A DNA stretch of 64,000 nt, from the NCBI GenBank assembly GCA_029204225.1, contig CM055107.1, positions 43,691,507 through 43,755,506 of the forward strand, in the 5' to 3' direction. Under the pieces are notes generated by a model. The model did no database searches, was not told the origin of the DNA, and saw only the letters and a program-made list of their open reading frames with translations. Source of the DNA: Diphasiastrum complanatum. Its lineage: Eukaryota; Streptophyta; Lycopodiopsida; Lycopodiales; Lycopodiaceae. Positions 51,771 through 62,232 of the stretch are shown piece by piece. Numbering within the stretch: position 1 is the first letter of the stretch; each line of letters starts with the position of its first letter. Both the position numbers and the translations under genes were made by a program.

Positions 51771-52376
51771 GACCTACGACCTAATTAAGTTGACCTAATT
51801 AGATAGGCTTAAATTGCTTTAGTATAAATCGTTGTTCATTACGTAAGAACATCATCAGAGTAATTACATAGATAGAATGCATAGTTCTATTAAGTATTTT
51901 GTTTTAAGTATGGCTAGCACAAACTGCTTATCAACGTAAGTGCATAAGAAAAAGTTATCAGGTGCTTAGAGATGGTTTAGATTATGCAGTTACATCCACA
52001 ATTGTTTTGTGCTCATCATCATCTGACTTTGTACATGCTACTTATGGAATCAATCCATGTTCTTATTGCGTTCAGTATTATGTCAGAATGTATGCATGCT
52101 TCATTGTAGTTATCAATAACTGATAAATCTCTTATCGTTTTTGTCTATTGCTGCAATATTCTTCACTCTGTGATTGTTTGGCTATGAAATCACTTTAGCG
52201 CTAATGATTTCAAGGTTAGTTGCTAAAAGATCAACCATGACGATTGTCATGATAGTTTTGTTTGATTAATGATAGGTATAGTCATGCATCAGTAGAAGGA
52301 TTATTCCGCTACGCTCGATAGTTCGTCCTTAATTTTTGACTTAATCGCTATCGATTTCTATTTCCTTCTCCCAACA
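51771..52376 (+). repeat. Copia LTR (right end firm, left end tentative)
   Basis: The right end CCCAACA at 52376 is immediately followed by a PBS. The left end is placed at TGTCAAATGTGACC (51771) only because it gives a plausible size. No second copy is in the window. Confidence 0.45.
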
Positions 52377-52388
52377 TGGTATCAAAGC
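52377..52388 (+). other. PBS-like site, initiator Met tRNA type
   Basis: TGGTATCAAAGC has one mismatch from TGGTATCAGAGC and follows an LTR-like CA end. Related phrases ('tggtattataagc', 'tagtatcagagtg') recur in the next 100 bases. Confidence 0.65.
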
Positions 52389-52587
52389 AATACTGTTAGA
52401 TATGCTTCATGGTATTATAAGCTCTATTATTTGATACTTTTCATAGTATCAGAGTGATACATATTATCAGAGCATGCTTGCTCTTAATCTTCAAGAGGGT
52501 GGTATCAAATTTCAGTATCAGATAATTGATTTCTAATTGTAGCATCACACGGTTTCATTTTTAATTGATTTATCGACTGACTTCTAG

Positions 52588-52935
52588 ATGGATACATGGC
52601 CCATGATTCGGGATTCCCCATTCCAAAAGACATCACCTTTTTTGCATACACGTCCCATCTCCACTACATCTTGGTTTGATGGTTTTGAAGAAGCTCAAGG
52701 TTTCTGCCCACAAAGCTTCATTAGCTTACAAACTGCAAAACACATTCTATCGCTATCGCAACCACATCCCTACTTACGTAGAGGGCGACGACAATGAAGA
52801 CCAGCATACCGCAGTTTGCAACAAACCACAAATCACAAACCGCAACTTTGAGCAAACAAACAATGATGTTCATAGGAAGCCGCAAGTCAACTCCTGTGGA
52901 CTGCTAGCGATGACCAAAGGCCAACCACAATGACC
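52588..52935 (+). pseudogene. Element interior ORF remnant, unknown
   Basis: An ATG at 52588, about 200 bp after the PBS, opens MDTWPMIRDSPFQKTSPFLH. The reading seems to switch into a second frame (KLKVSAHKASLAYKLQNTFY) near 52690. The position is right for the start of a gag gene, but I recognise no gag motif. It could be an accessory or unrelated ORF. Confidence 0.3.
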
Positions 52936-53647
52936 TTGACTACGGTTGCATAAGCATGACCTTGGAGTCGGCACACTTTACATCTCACAAATAACTAAGT
53001 ACCAAGGGAGCAAACAAACACCAGAGACGAAGCTGATAGTAAACTAAATGCGACAACGTGGTAGGTTTGGCAGTTCTTGTAATCCTTCGCTTACATTAAA
53101 GACCACCTCATTCCTCTAATCAAATACACACATATATATATAGGAGTGACAGAGAGAAATATATATGGATGACAAGTGCGTGAGCAATTTTACAAACAGA
53201 GACATAGAGGGATATAGATAGACGTATTTGCTTGTAAGCACTCCTTCATCTATTCTATCCATAAGGGACAGAGTTCTCTTGCAATAACGCGCTGTGTCAC
53301 GTATGCCAAAGAACGCTCTAGGAATCACTGTGATTAAGCATATTTTACTTTATCTCTTGACCATGATACACAATCCTTGAATGCATTATGTCTGTTAAAT
53401 GTTCTTCTTAGACCAGCTGCTACTTGTTCTATTTGTTATTCCGCATGAAGGCTCATCATAACTAAATTAGCAGAAGATCAGGAACTGATCACTGCACCTT
53501 GGAAGAGGTAAGATCTTAATTGACAAAGCAGTAACTCTAGTTATAAGTTCTACTCTATCAAGGTATATTAGGAATCTATAAAGGTAGGACATTCCAAATA
53601 ACAAGATCATGTATCTACTCTTTCAATAATTTATAGATTTTCAATAA
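52936..53647. other. Possible LTR region before the gag remnant
   Basis: No gene seen. It contains 'cacatatatatatagg' (53130) and ends at a PBS-like 'tagtattagagcc' (53648-53660), so part is probably a copia LTR. Ends not fixed. Confidence 0.3.
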
Positions 53648-53741
53648 TAGTATTAGAGCCATTTAATTTGACAAGTCAGAGCCCATAAGGTTTTTGAGAC
53701 CAGATAAATAATTGTTGAGAGACCAAACATTGTGAGACGAC

Positions 53742-54345
53742 AATGACATCCAGACGTAGCATTCAATCAAAGATCTGCACAATCCTTCAATCAGATGGAT
53801 CAAACTACTTAGCTTGGAAAGTGAAGACATCACTTATCTTGAGAGGAGAAGCACTTTGGCCTTAGGTGGATGGGACCGAAGAAATGCCAGCCAATGCTGG
53901 GAAAGAACTTTGCGAATGGAAGGAACAAAATGACAATGCAGTAGCTGTCATGTCCTCCTCCATTGAAGACAACATTACACTAGATCTTGCATCAATATCA
54001 AATGCATGAGAACTATGGGACACATTGAAATCGAGATTTGAAACCAAGTCACGTAGCCAGATCATGCACTTGGAAGATCAACTCACCTATCTGTGTTGGA
54101 ACGACAAAGACATCTCGATGTTCGTTAAAAACATGAAGAATTTATTTCTTTCTCTACACAATGCCGGAGCAGAACACACGGTCTCGTCGGAGAAGCAACT
54201 GATGTACTTATTACACGCCCTTCCAAGATCCTTCCAAACCACATGGTCTCTGCTAGCAAAGGATCCTGCGATGAGTCTTGAGAGAGCCACAAGCAAGCTC
54301 AAGGAAGAACTGGAAGCTAGCAAGCCTAAAGTCAAGATAGATTAT
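53742..54345 (+). pseudogene. Copia gag fragment (different lineage)
   Basis: From ATG 53742 the frame reads MTSRRSIQSKICTILQSDGS with NYLAWKVK, LCEWKEQNDNAVAVMSSSIE, ELWDTLKSRFETKSRSQIMH, DISMFVKNMKNLFLSLHNAG, LHALPRSFQTTWSLLAKDP and ATSKLKEELEASK. This is the capsid region of copia gag (UBN2/DUF4219-like type), unlike the gags of B, C and E. Two stops (TAG near 53862, TGA near 54008) break it. The zinc knuckle and pol are absent; after 54345 the sequence becomes repeat R3/R2. A PBS-like site lies at 53648. Confidence 0.75.
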
Positions 54346-54360
54346 TTTTCCATTTCAACA

Positions 54361-54444
54361 CCCACATCATTCTACAAAGACAACATGACCTTGGCCTGCA
54401 TGGCTTGTTGTTGGCATAGAAGAAGCTCTATGGACATGGTTGTT
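54361..54444 (+). repeat. Repeat R3, copy 1
   Basis: 'cccacatcattctacaaag' through 'tgttgttggcataga' to 'tatggacatggttgttt' recurs at 54778-54860 with about seven changes. The two copies enclose repeat R2 copy 2. Confidence 0.8.
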
Positions 54445-54505
54445 TGTCATCCCATTGATTGCATACAGTGTCTAGCAGATGTTGTATTTCCTAATGGGGG
54501 TAATT

Positions 54506-54648
54506 TCTTCTTTGAAGTGATGCTGAAGCAAATTGTTAAGAACAAATATGCAGGAAGGACAACCATCGTCAATAGGGTTAAATTGAGTGAGGATACAAAT
54601 GGGGCAACTCCTAGCAAATGTGTTCCACTTTCCCTTCTGAACTGAAGC
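54506..54648 (+). repeat. Dispersed repeat R2, copy 2
   Basis: Copy of 46756-46900. Here the frame continues unbroken from gag into R2 (FFFEVMLKQIVKNK, VKLSEDTNGATPSKCVPL) and stops at 54643. Confidence 0.65.
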
Positions 54649-54777
54649 CATTATCGTGGGCTCTTATTGTGTGGCGATTCGTATTTGTGTTCCATGCACG
54701 AAGTTTATTGTCTTGAACCTATCAATGATGCATGAATACTGTTTTTCATAATACGTTGGTGGGATCCCAATACATTC

Positions 54778-54860
54778 CCACATCATTCTACAGAGACAAC
54801 ATGACCTTGGCCTGCATGGACTGTTGTTGGCATAGAACAAGCTTTATGGACATGGTTGTT
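54778..54860 (+). repeat. Repeat R3, copy 2
   Basis: Direct repeat of 54361-54444, with 'gggatcccaatacatt' before it. Followed by 'tgttagtgtaaag', a possible LTR-like start. Confidence 0.8.
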
Positions 54861-57240
54861 AGTGTAAAGACCACTAGGGACAATCCCCTAAGATGAGGAT
54901 AGGAAAACACAAGAGAGACTGTGGAGCAAAACTATAAATAGGTCACAGCTCTTCATGCATACCTCCTGCATAAATCAGTCACATGTACATGCACTACTCC
55001 ATATGTCTCAATTAGAGTGTCTGGGTCCTCTCAAGCTTTCAAATCTTTCCCATGAATTATTATTCTAAGTCTGATCTTTCCATCTGAATAAGCATTGAGA
55101 GATGCAACAATTCTTTAATTGCTTGCCTCTACTCATGAATACTAATTCAAATTCCAAAAGATACACTAAGCTATAAATCTTCCAAATGGGTTGATCTACT
55201 CCGAAACAAAAGTTCATCACCTTCATGTAATCCTAATTACATGAACCACTGGGTGAATTAACTTCTTTATTTCAAAGATCAAATCCAAAAGCTAAAGAAA
55301 TTCCATTTCAATTGCTTGTAGAAAATAATACCTCTTGGTACAAATATTCTTAGAATATACAAATATTCTAAAATATCATAATTCAATCATCTAAAATCTC
55401 TAGGAGATCCATCAAGTCTCAGACAATCATAACTCAAACCAGAGTACTATAGTTATTCTAATGAGTTAACAGCCCCATTTCTAGCATCATATGCAAGAAA
55501 TCAGCATCTATATGTATCTTAATAGATTTATCTGTCTCCTACAAAACTAGAGATATAGATTGAACTTTGTACACAAGCACTTATAAACTACAATTTGTAA
55601 GGTAAGCAAATTCCTCACAAGTAAGCAATTACTTAATGAAAATGCCTGTGAGATCCACACAATCTCAAGTATGTGCTAGAGTACAAAAATTTAGAGTTCA
55701 ACCAGCAGATCTAAATCCTTGACTCTCCCATATTGATCAAGAATTACTCATTATCTTAAGAATCCTCATATTTCTTTCAAATGACCTTTAAGTATCAGTA
55801 TATGATCCGTCAATCATAAACATTTAGAATCTTATGATTCGTCAATCATAATTCTCAGGATTCTAAATCCATACTTAATCACTGAAAGATATTGGAGTAT
55901 ATGCACAACATACAACTCAAGAGATATAAGAATCATTCTGAAATCTTTCCCACAAGAAAAAATACTGGATTTCAAGAATATTCTTCTAATCTGATTCTTT
56001 ACCAGATTATGAGTTCCAAATTCTACAATCAACCAAGAAATTAAAGACCTTTATAACATTCGTCTTTAACAATATAAACTTTATACAATCTCCTAGAACA
56101 ACATCTAGAGATTTCAAAGTTCTACTGAATTCCTAAAATTCAGTTTACCATTCTTGGCACCATTAGGATCCGGTATCCAATTAAGCTCACAAAAATACAA
56201 TCACTAATGTGTTAAGTCTATTCCTCCATTGAGAAATACTCATCCAAGAATTCAGTATGCTATGCACATAATTTTTCCATATGAATCCAAATGAGTCACA
56301 AATTACGTGTCTTACAAGCAATACACACATAACAAACAGTTTTTAGTGAATTCTCTTCACACTGTCAGTTTTACCAATTAACTTCCATAGGAGTAAATCA
56401 ACTACTCAAGTTAATTGCTCATGATTTAGAAATCTTAAATGTCTAGGTGAAGATCTTATTTATACTAGTATAACACCACATTTAGATCCATATCCAAATC
56501 ACTTTTAAATTAACCAATAGATCTATCAAAGCAGATCTATTAACTCTGCAAGTAATTGTCAAACACAATACTTGATCATATGTCTATGTTTGTCAATTAG
56601 GTTAAGTGCACCAGATAACTTTAGTAACCAGGAATACATAGTAGACCCACACAAGATTAATCGTGCACATATGAGAAAAATCTCACTATGACCCAGTACA
56701 TAAACACATATGTCCTTATCTGGCGAATTCCTCCAAAATCCGCATATGTTACTTGGCATATTTCACTGAGAATCTTGTAACTCAGCTACGGAAGTTTCTA
56801 TTTCTCTAGAGTAAATAACATATCTGGGAAATCTCTGAAGTGAATAATTCCACATCACAAGTTTTTCAACCATCATACTTTTATCAACAAAATTCCTTCA
56901 ATCATTCAACCTACTTCAGATCTTAGTGCACAAACCAAGATTAGGCTGACTTATACAGACATCTTTGGATATAAGGTTAAGATTACAGCTTTATTCCACT
57001 GATCCAATCCATAACTAAATGGTACTTGGTAGACAATCAATGAATCTTAATTTAATCTTTACCAACACTTCCCATATTCATGAATATCTCACAGCTCATT
57101 ATCCCCCAGATTATTCAAAATAATCACTAGAGATTTCCTCTATTCCCACAAGATAGTCCACCATTGCACACAAACTGGATTCCACCAAAGAAATCTGTGC
57201 AATTGGTTGATCCCATGAAAGTCTTATTCCTATCATTTTC
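54861..57240. other. Long AT-rich interval, possible minus-strand LTR, no gene
   Basis: No coding similarity over 2.4 kb. At its right end, 57241-57258 is 'ttctccccctttaaaaaaaa', i.e. a purine tract (AAAGGGGGAGAA) on the minus strand, next to a TG-type start near 57235 ('TGATAGGAATAAG' on minus). This could be the 3' LTR of a minus-strand copia element. A TATA-like 'ctataaataggtc' is at 54931. The LTR's other end is not defined. Confidence 0.35.
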
Positions 57241-57445
57241 TTCTCCCCCTTTAAAAAAAATTCCATAATTTCGATTAAAAAGTTCTCAAGGAGACAACAT
57301 ATAAGATATCATAGATTTGAAAAAGTCAATAAAGAGTATTCAAAATAATAAAATATCTTATCCCGAGTGATAGAAACATTACTCTCAATAATCAACTATC
57401 AAATAGAGTAATCATTTGGGCTCAGAAAGTCTAAATTCCACTTAA

Positions 57446-57826
57446 TCAATTGAAAAGGTATACAAGATCATTTCCACTAAGGATAATGTCATCAACATAC
57501 AAAATGAGAATGATGATTTTACCATCATTAAATCTTAAGTACAAAGAAGGATCATAAGCACTTACAACAAACTTAATAGAGTTCAAGAAAGTATTCAACC
57601 TAGAGTACCAAGCTCTAGGTGCTTGCTTAAGCCCATAAAGGCTTCTTAGCAATAAACACACTTTTTCCTCTTGATCTTCTTTGATGAAGCCCTCGGGTTG
57701 CCTCATGAAAATCTCCTCTTCCGAATATCCATTGAAAAAAGCATTAGTCACATCAAGTTGAAATAGAGGCCAATTGAAAGTAGTTGCAAGAGAAATAATC
57801 AACCTCATTGTTTTGCGGACATTTTT
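57446..57826 (-). pseudogene. Copia RT fragment, inverted
   Basis: The minus frame reads VRKTMRLIISLATTFNWPLF, QLDVTNAFFNGYSEEEIFMR, LYGLKQAPRAWYSRLN and LYVDDIILSGND, then stops. The palm motif YVDD is intact. It lacks the RT start and everything after YVDD. On its right it joins plus-strand integrase within a few bases (about 57826), so the pair is head to head. Confidence 0.85.
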
Positions 57827-60296
57827 GTGAGTGGATCTGTGGCATAAGAGATTGGGACATCCCAATTTCAAAGCCATGCAATCTATGGTCAAAGATGGAA
57901 AAGTTGTTGGACTACCAAAGACAATGTCAAAGGAGCATCAACCTTGTGAAGATTGTGTTCTGGCAAAATCACACAAAAGGCCTTTTCCTAGATCAAGCAT
58001 CAAAACAAAGCAACCATTTGAACTCGTGCACTCTGATGTTCATTTCTCATCAACTAAGAGCAAAGGAGGAGCAAATTGCTTTGTTTCCTTTGTAGTTGAT
58101 TATACAAGATATTCTTGGATCTATATGCTGTCTTCTAAAGCCATGGTCTATGATGTTTTTCCTACTTTCTAAGCTTATGTAGAAAATCAATTTTCTTTCA
58201 AGTTGAAAGCTTTGAGAAGTGACAGTGGAGGAGAATACACTTTCAATAAGTTTAAAGACTTTTGTGAGAGAGAGGGAATTCAAAGAGAGTGTTCTTGTTC
58301 ATATACTCCTCAGCAAAATGAAGTTTTTGAGAGAAAAAATAGAACTTTGTGTGAATGTGCAAAAGCCATTGGGATAGAAGCTTCTCTGCCTAAAGAGTTT
58401 TGGGGAGAGGCAGTTGCATGTGCAAACTATCTTTGTAATAGGCTTCCTAATCTTGCAATAGGAGGAAAAACACCATTTGAGATGTTGTATAAGAAAGAGA
58501 CTAAGGTGGATCATCTTAAGATTTCTGGCTGTGTATGCTTTGTGCATGTCCCTCTAGAAACTAGGAAGAAGGAAGATCCTAGTGCAGTTAAAGGAATTTT
58601 TGTAGGATATGCATCTACTAAAAAAACATACAAAGTATATCTTTCCTCTACTGACAAGAATGTTGTCAGTAGAGATGTGATCTTCCATGAAGATCAGAAG
58701 TTTAACTTGGATGATGCACAAATCAAGGAGTCTCATGCAAGATTAATCATCAATCTTGATGTTGTTTAAGAAGTGGTGAGGCTGAGGCTTGAGGAGGAGC
58801 AAATTCAAGCTACCACACCAAGAAGATCTCAAGAGCAGGAAGACAAGTGGAAGGTGAAACTTCCTATCATGCTCTCTTCATATCAGATGAAGAGTCTAAA
58901 GATGTCTAATAAGCTCTTCAATCCAAGATATGGGTTGAAGCAATGACCCAAGAGTTTGAAGCCTTGATGTCAAACAACACATGAGAGCTTGTGGAGCCAC
59001 CAAACAACATGCATGTGATTGGATGTAAGTGGGTTTTCAGAATCAAGTATAATCATGATGGATCTATCAACAAGTCGAAAGCAAGACTTTGTGCCAAAGG
59101 CTACTCACAAATCAAAGGTCTTGACTATGAAGACACCTTAGCACCAGTTGCAAAGATGGTAACAATTCGAATACTCATATCTCTTGCATGTTTTCACAAT
59201 TGGAGTATGTTCCAGCTTGGTGTTTCTAATGCATTTCCCAATGGTTACCTTGAGGAGGAGATTTACATGGAGCAACCTCCAGGTTTTGTGAAAGAAGGAC
59301 AAAAGTTGTCTTTTGTTCAAAAGCCTCTATGGACTGAAACAGGCACCAAGGTCTTGGTATGCAAGGCTCAACTCCTATCTCATATCACTCGGATTTTGTC
59401 TAAGTGAATATGACCCTTCTTTGTATTATAAGTTTGTAAATAATTTTGTAACTATTCTTCTCATCTATGTAGATGATGTCATTCTTTGTGGAAATAATGA
59501 GAAGCTAGTTGAAGAACCTAAGCATGTACTTGGTAGTGAGTTTAAGATGCAAGACTTAGGAGTTCTTCACTATATTCTAGGCCTTGAAATAGATTTTTGG
59601 AAAGGTCAAGCCTTTATAAGTCAAAGTAGATATGCACTTTTCATGCTCAATAAATTCCAAATGGAAAACTGTAAAGACATAGATACACCTATGGAGCACA
59701 TTGTAAAAGTTCCTATGAAAGATGATGTAAAATCCTTTGTGCACATCACTCTTTATAGGAGTCTTATTGGCTCACTTATATAGTTAACAGTGACTAGGCC
59801 TGATCTAAGCTTTAGTGTTCATAATCTAAGTCAACACATGCAGGATCCAAAGTTATATCATTGGAAGTTGGCTAAAAGAATCTTGAAGTATATATCTTCT
59901 ACCTTAGATTCCGGATTATTCTACAAGGGAGAAGATTTGACTTTGATTGCTTTTTCAAATTCAGATTTTGTAGGAGACAGACTGGATAGAAAATCTACAA
60001 GTGCTTACACTATTTTTCTTGGAGGAAACTTGGTTTCTTGGTTATCAAAGAAGCAAGCAACTATTTCCTTATCATCTTGTGAAGATGAATACAAATCTCT
60101 TACAACCACAACAAAGGAAATTTTATGGATCAAAAGGCTACTTTTGGAGCTAAAGTGTTATGCAGATGAAGATCTTCCAATTATAAAAAATGACAACGTT
60201 TATGCTCAGGCTCTTGAAAATAATCCAGTGTTCCATGGCTCATCATTTTGTAAGAGAAAAAGTCATTGGGAGAGAGATCTCACTGGAGCATGTTGA
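57827..60296 (+). pseudogene. Copia integrase-RT-RNase H, element I
   Basis: Plus frames cover the integrase zinc region (LWHKRLGHPNFKAMQ, CEDCVLAKSHK), core HSDVHFSSTKSKGG with VDYTRYSWIY (usual IDDF), LRSDSGGEYTFN, NEVFERKNRT (usual NGVAERKNRT), a stop after TF at 58170, CNRLPNLAIGGKTPFEMLY, then RT (KWVFRIKYNHDGSINKSKAR, LYGLKQAPRSWYARLN, IYVDDVILCGN) and RNase H (FSNSDFVGDRLDRKSTSAY, SLSSCEDEYKSL, NDNVYAQAL). Frames break near 58770, 59315 and 59783, and about 30 bp are lost near 60236. Several catalytic positions are altered (VDYT, SNSD, CEDEY). Confidence 0.85.
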
Positions 60297-60417
60297 ATCT
60301 TCAAACTCTTGTAATTCGCGATTAGTTGTAGATGATTAATCTTTCTAATTTGGAAGTTACATGACAAGACACGAAAAAGTTCGCGAACTATATACTTTAT
60401 GTTTGATACGTAATACA
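60297..60417. other. Junction sequence after element I
   Basis: Continues briefly as decayed RNase H end, then 'aattcgcgattag' and 'gttcgcgaac' motifs similar to those in repeat R1 and the LTR at 1809-2638. No feature resolved. Confidence 0.3.
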
Positions 60418-61250
60418 TGTGGAAAAAGTACAAAAAGGACCAAGAGTGGATGTTAATCTGATCCTCAAGAGGGATTGGTTGTCAGATTACTTGATCTATC
60501 AATCTACTCGAGATTAAGATCAATCTAGATCAATTCTAGACACAAAATCCTAACAAGAACAATCATTAATTGAAGGTAGGTGTACTTTCCGGTTTCCCAC
60601 GTGTGAAACCCTGTCTGAGTACGGACTCGAACCTGAAAATCAAGTACACATTGATAGCACCTCAAAACAATCAAAACAAATGTAGACAAATGGAGAGAAT
60701 CACTCAAAATTGCTTCCAAAACCAAGATTGGTGTCTCACAATGATTATGGCCAAATGTGGCTCTATATATATGATAAGTGGGAGCTCGTGGTACTGATCA
60801 TCCCTTTGATCCCACATGTGTGAAGGTGCTTTGTCATATGATGATTCATCTTGCAAAAGTGACACTTGGACAAAACCTTCTATTTTGAGCACTTTTGGTC
60901 CATTTTCCTTCTATATGGAGATCTACTTGAAAATCTTCTAGAAGTCAAAATTCGTCTACTTCAGATTATTCCACACATGTGAGCTGTCCTCTACACATGG
61001 GATGTGACACCTAACCAAAGGATGTGGCTCAAACAATCAATAGATTGATGCCATGTGTCATATGTCTAGAAAACTAGTTTTTGGCCTTTTTAGCCACTAG
61101 AACTTGAATTAAATCATATGTGCAACCTATATGATTATGGTACATGACAAGTACACTATTTTCACACGTGGGAACAGACTCCACACATGTGTAATCATCC
61201 TATATACAAGATTTTTGGCCTCTACCAAGCTTATTTTTGCATTTTTCACA
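60418..61250 (-). repeat. 3' LTR of element J
   Basis: The right end CATTTTTCACA at 61250 is fixed by a purine tract next to it. The left end TGTGGAAAAAG at 60418 is the best TG start (833 bp) and resembles the E LTR end TGTGAAAAAT. Contains G-box-like 'cccacgtgtga' (60598) and 'cacacgtggga' (61155). Confidence 0.55.
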
Positions 61251-61261
61251 CTCCTCAAAAA
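61251..61261 (-). other. Polypurine tract of element J
   Basis: Minus strand TTTTTGAGGAG before TGTGAAAAATG; similar to the 'taggaggag' tracts of B-prime and D. Confidence 0.65.
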
Positions 61262-61262
61262 T

Positions 61263-62232
61263 CTAGCTTGGTAAATCTAGCATAGATCTATCTATAACTC
61301 CAAGAGCCAATCTTAATTTTATAAATGGATCTTTAGGCAATGCCTTGGTGAGTATATCAACAATGCAATCTGATGATGAAACATGAATAAGCTTGATCTC
61401 CTTTGCTTGCACTTTCTCCCTCACGAAATGATGTGCAATCTCGATGTGCTTTGTTTGAGCATGGAAGACTGGATTGTTTGCAAGTTGTTGAGCTGCTTGA
61501 TTATCACAATATATGCATGGAAGGTCTTCATCCTTGATCACATGTAGCTCCTCCAAAAGCCTTTTAAGCCAAAGAACCTCCTTTGTTGTTGTTGTCATAG
61601 CTTTATATTCGGATTCTGTTGATGAAAGAGAGATGGTATCTTGCTTTTTGGAAAGCCAAGATATAACTCCTCCACATAAGAATGTAGCAAATGCACTTAT
61701 GGATCTTCTATCCATCTTGTCACCTGCAAAACTTCAGTCCAAATATGCTCTCAAACAAATATTAGTCATTTCATAAACTATGCCAAAGTATTTTGTAGCC
61801 GAGATGTACCTTAACACCCTTTTGCTCCTTTCCAATGACACATTAATGGACTTTGCATGTATTGACTCAACTTGCCAACACAAAAACTAAGATCTGGTCT
61901 AGTGATAGTTAAGTATATCAAGCATTCTATACGTAGTGATGTCCTCAAAGGATGCTTCATCACTTTCCTTAGAAGCTTTTACACTTAGTTTCATTGGAGT
62001 TTCAACTCCTTTACAATCAATCATGCCAAATCTTGCTAAGATTGATCTAGCATACTTAGATTGACATATGAAGGTAAAATCATTACTTCTAGTGACTTCT
62101 ATTCCAAGTATAACTTTAAGAAGTCCTAGATCTACCATTTTAAATTACTAGACAAGGAAACTTTTACATTCTTAATGCCATCTAAATCATTTCCTGTGAG
62201 TATAATGTCATCAACATATAAAACTAAACAAA
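61263..62232 (-). pseudogene. Element J RT end and RNase H
   Basis: Minus frames: YVDDIILTGNDLDGIKN at the right end (62160-62225), MVDLGLLKVILGIEVTRSND, FICQSKYARSILARFGMIDC, a frame break around 61900, then a 150-codon open frame with MDRRSISAFATFLCGGVISW, SLSSTESEYKAM, CDNQAAQQLANNPVFHAQTK, HIEIAHHFVREKV and IVDILTKALPKD. RNase H Glu and Asp positions are kept (ESEY, CDN). It is truncated just before YVDD. All upstream domains are absent. Confidence 0.85.
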
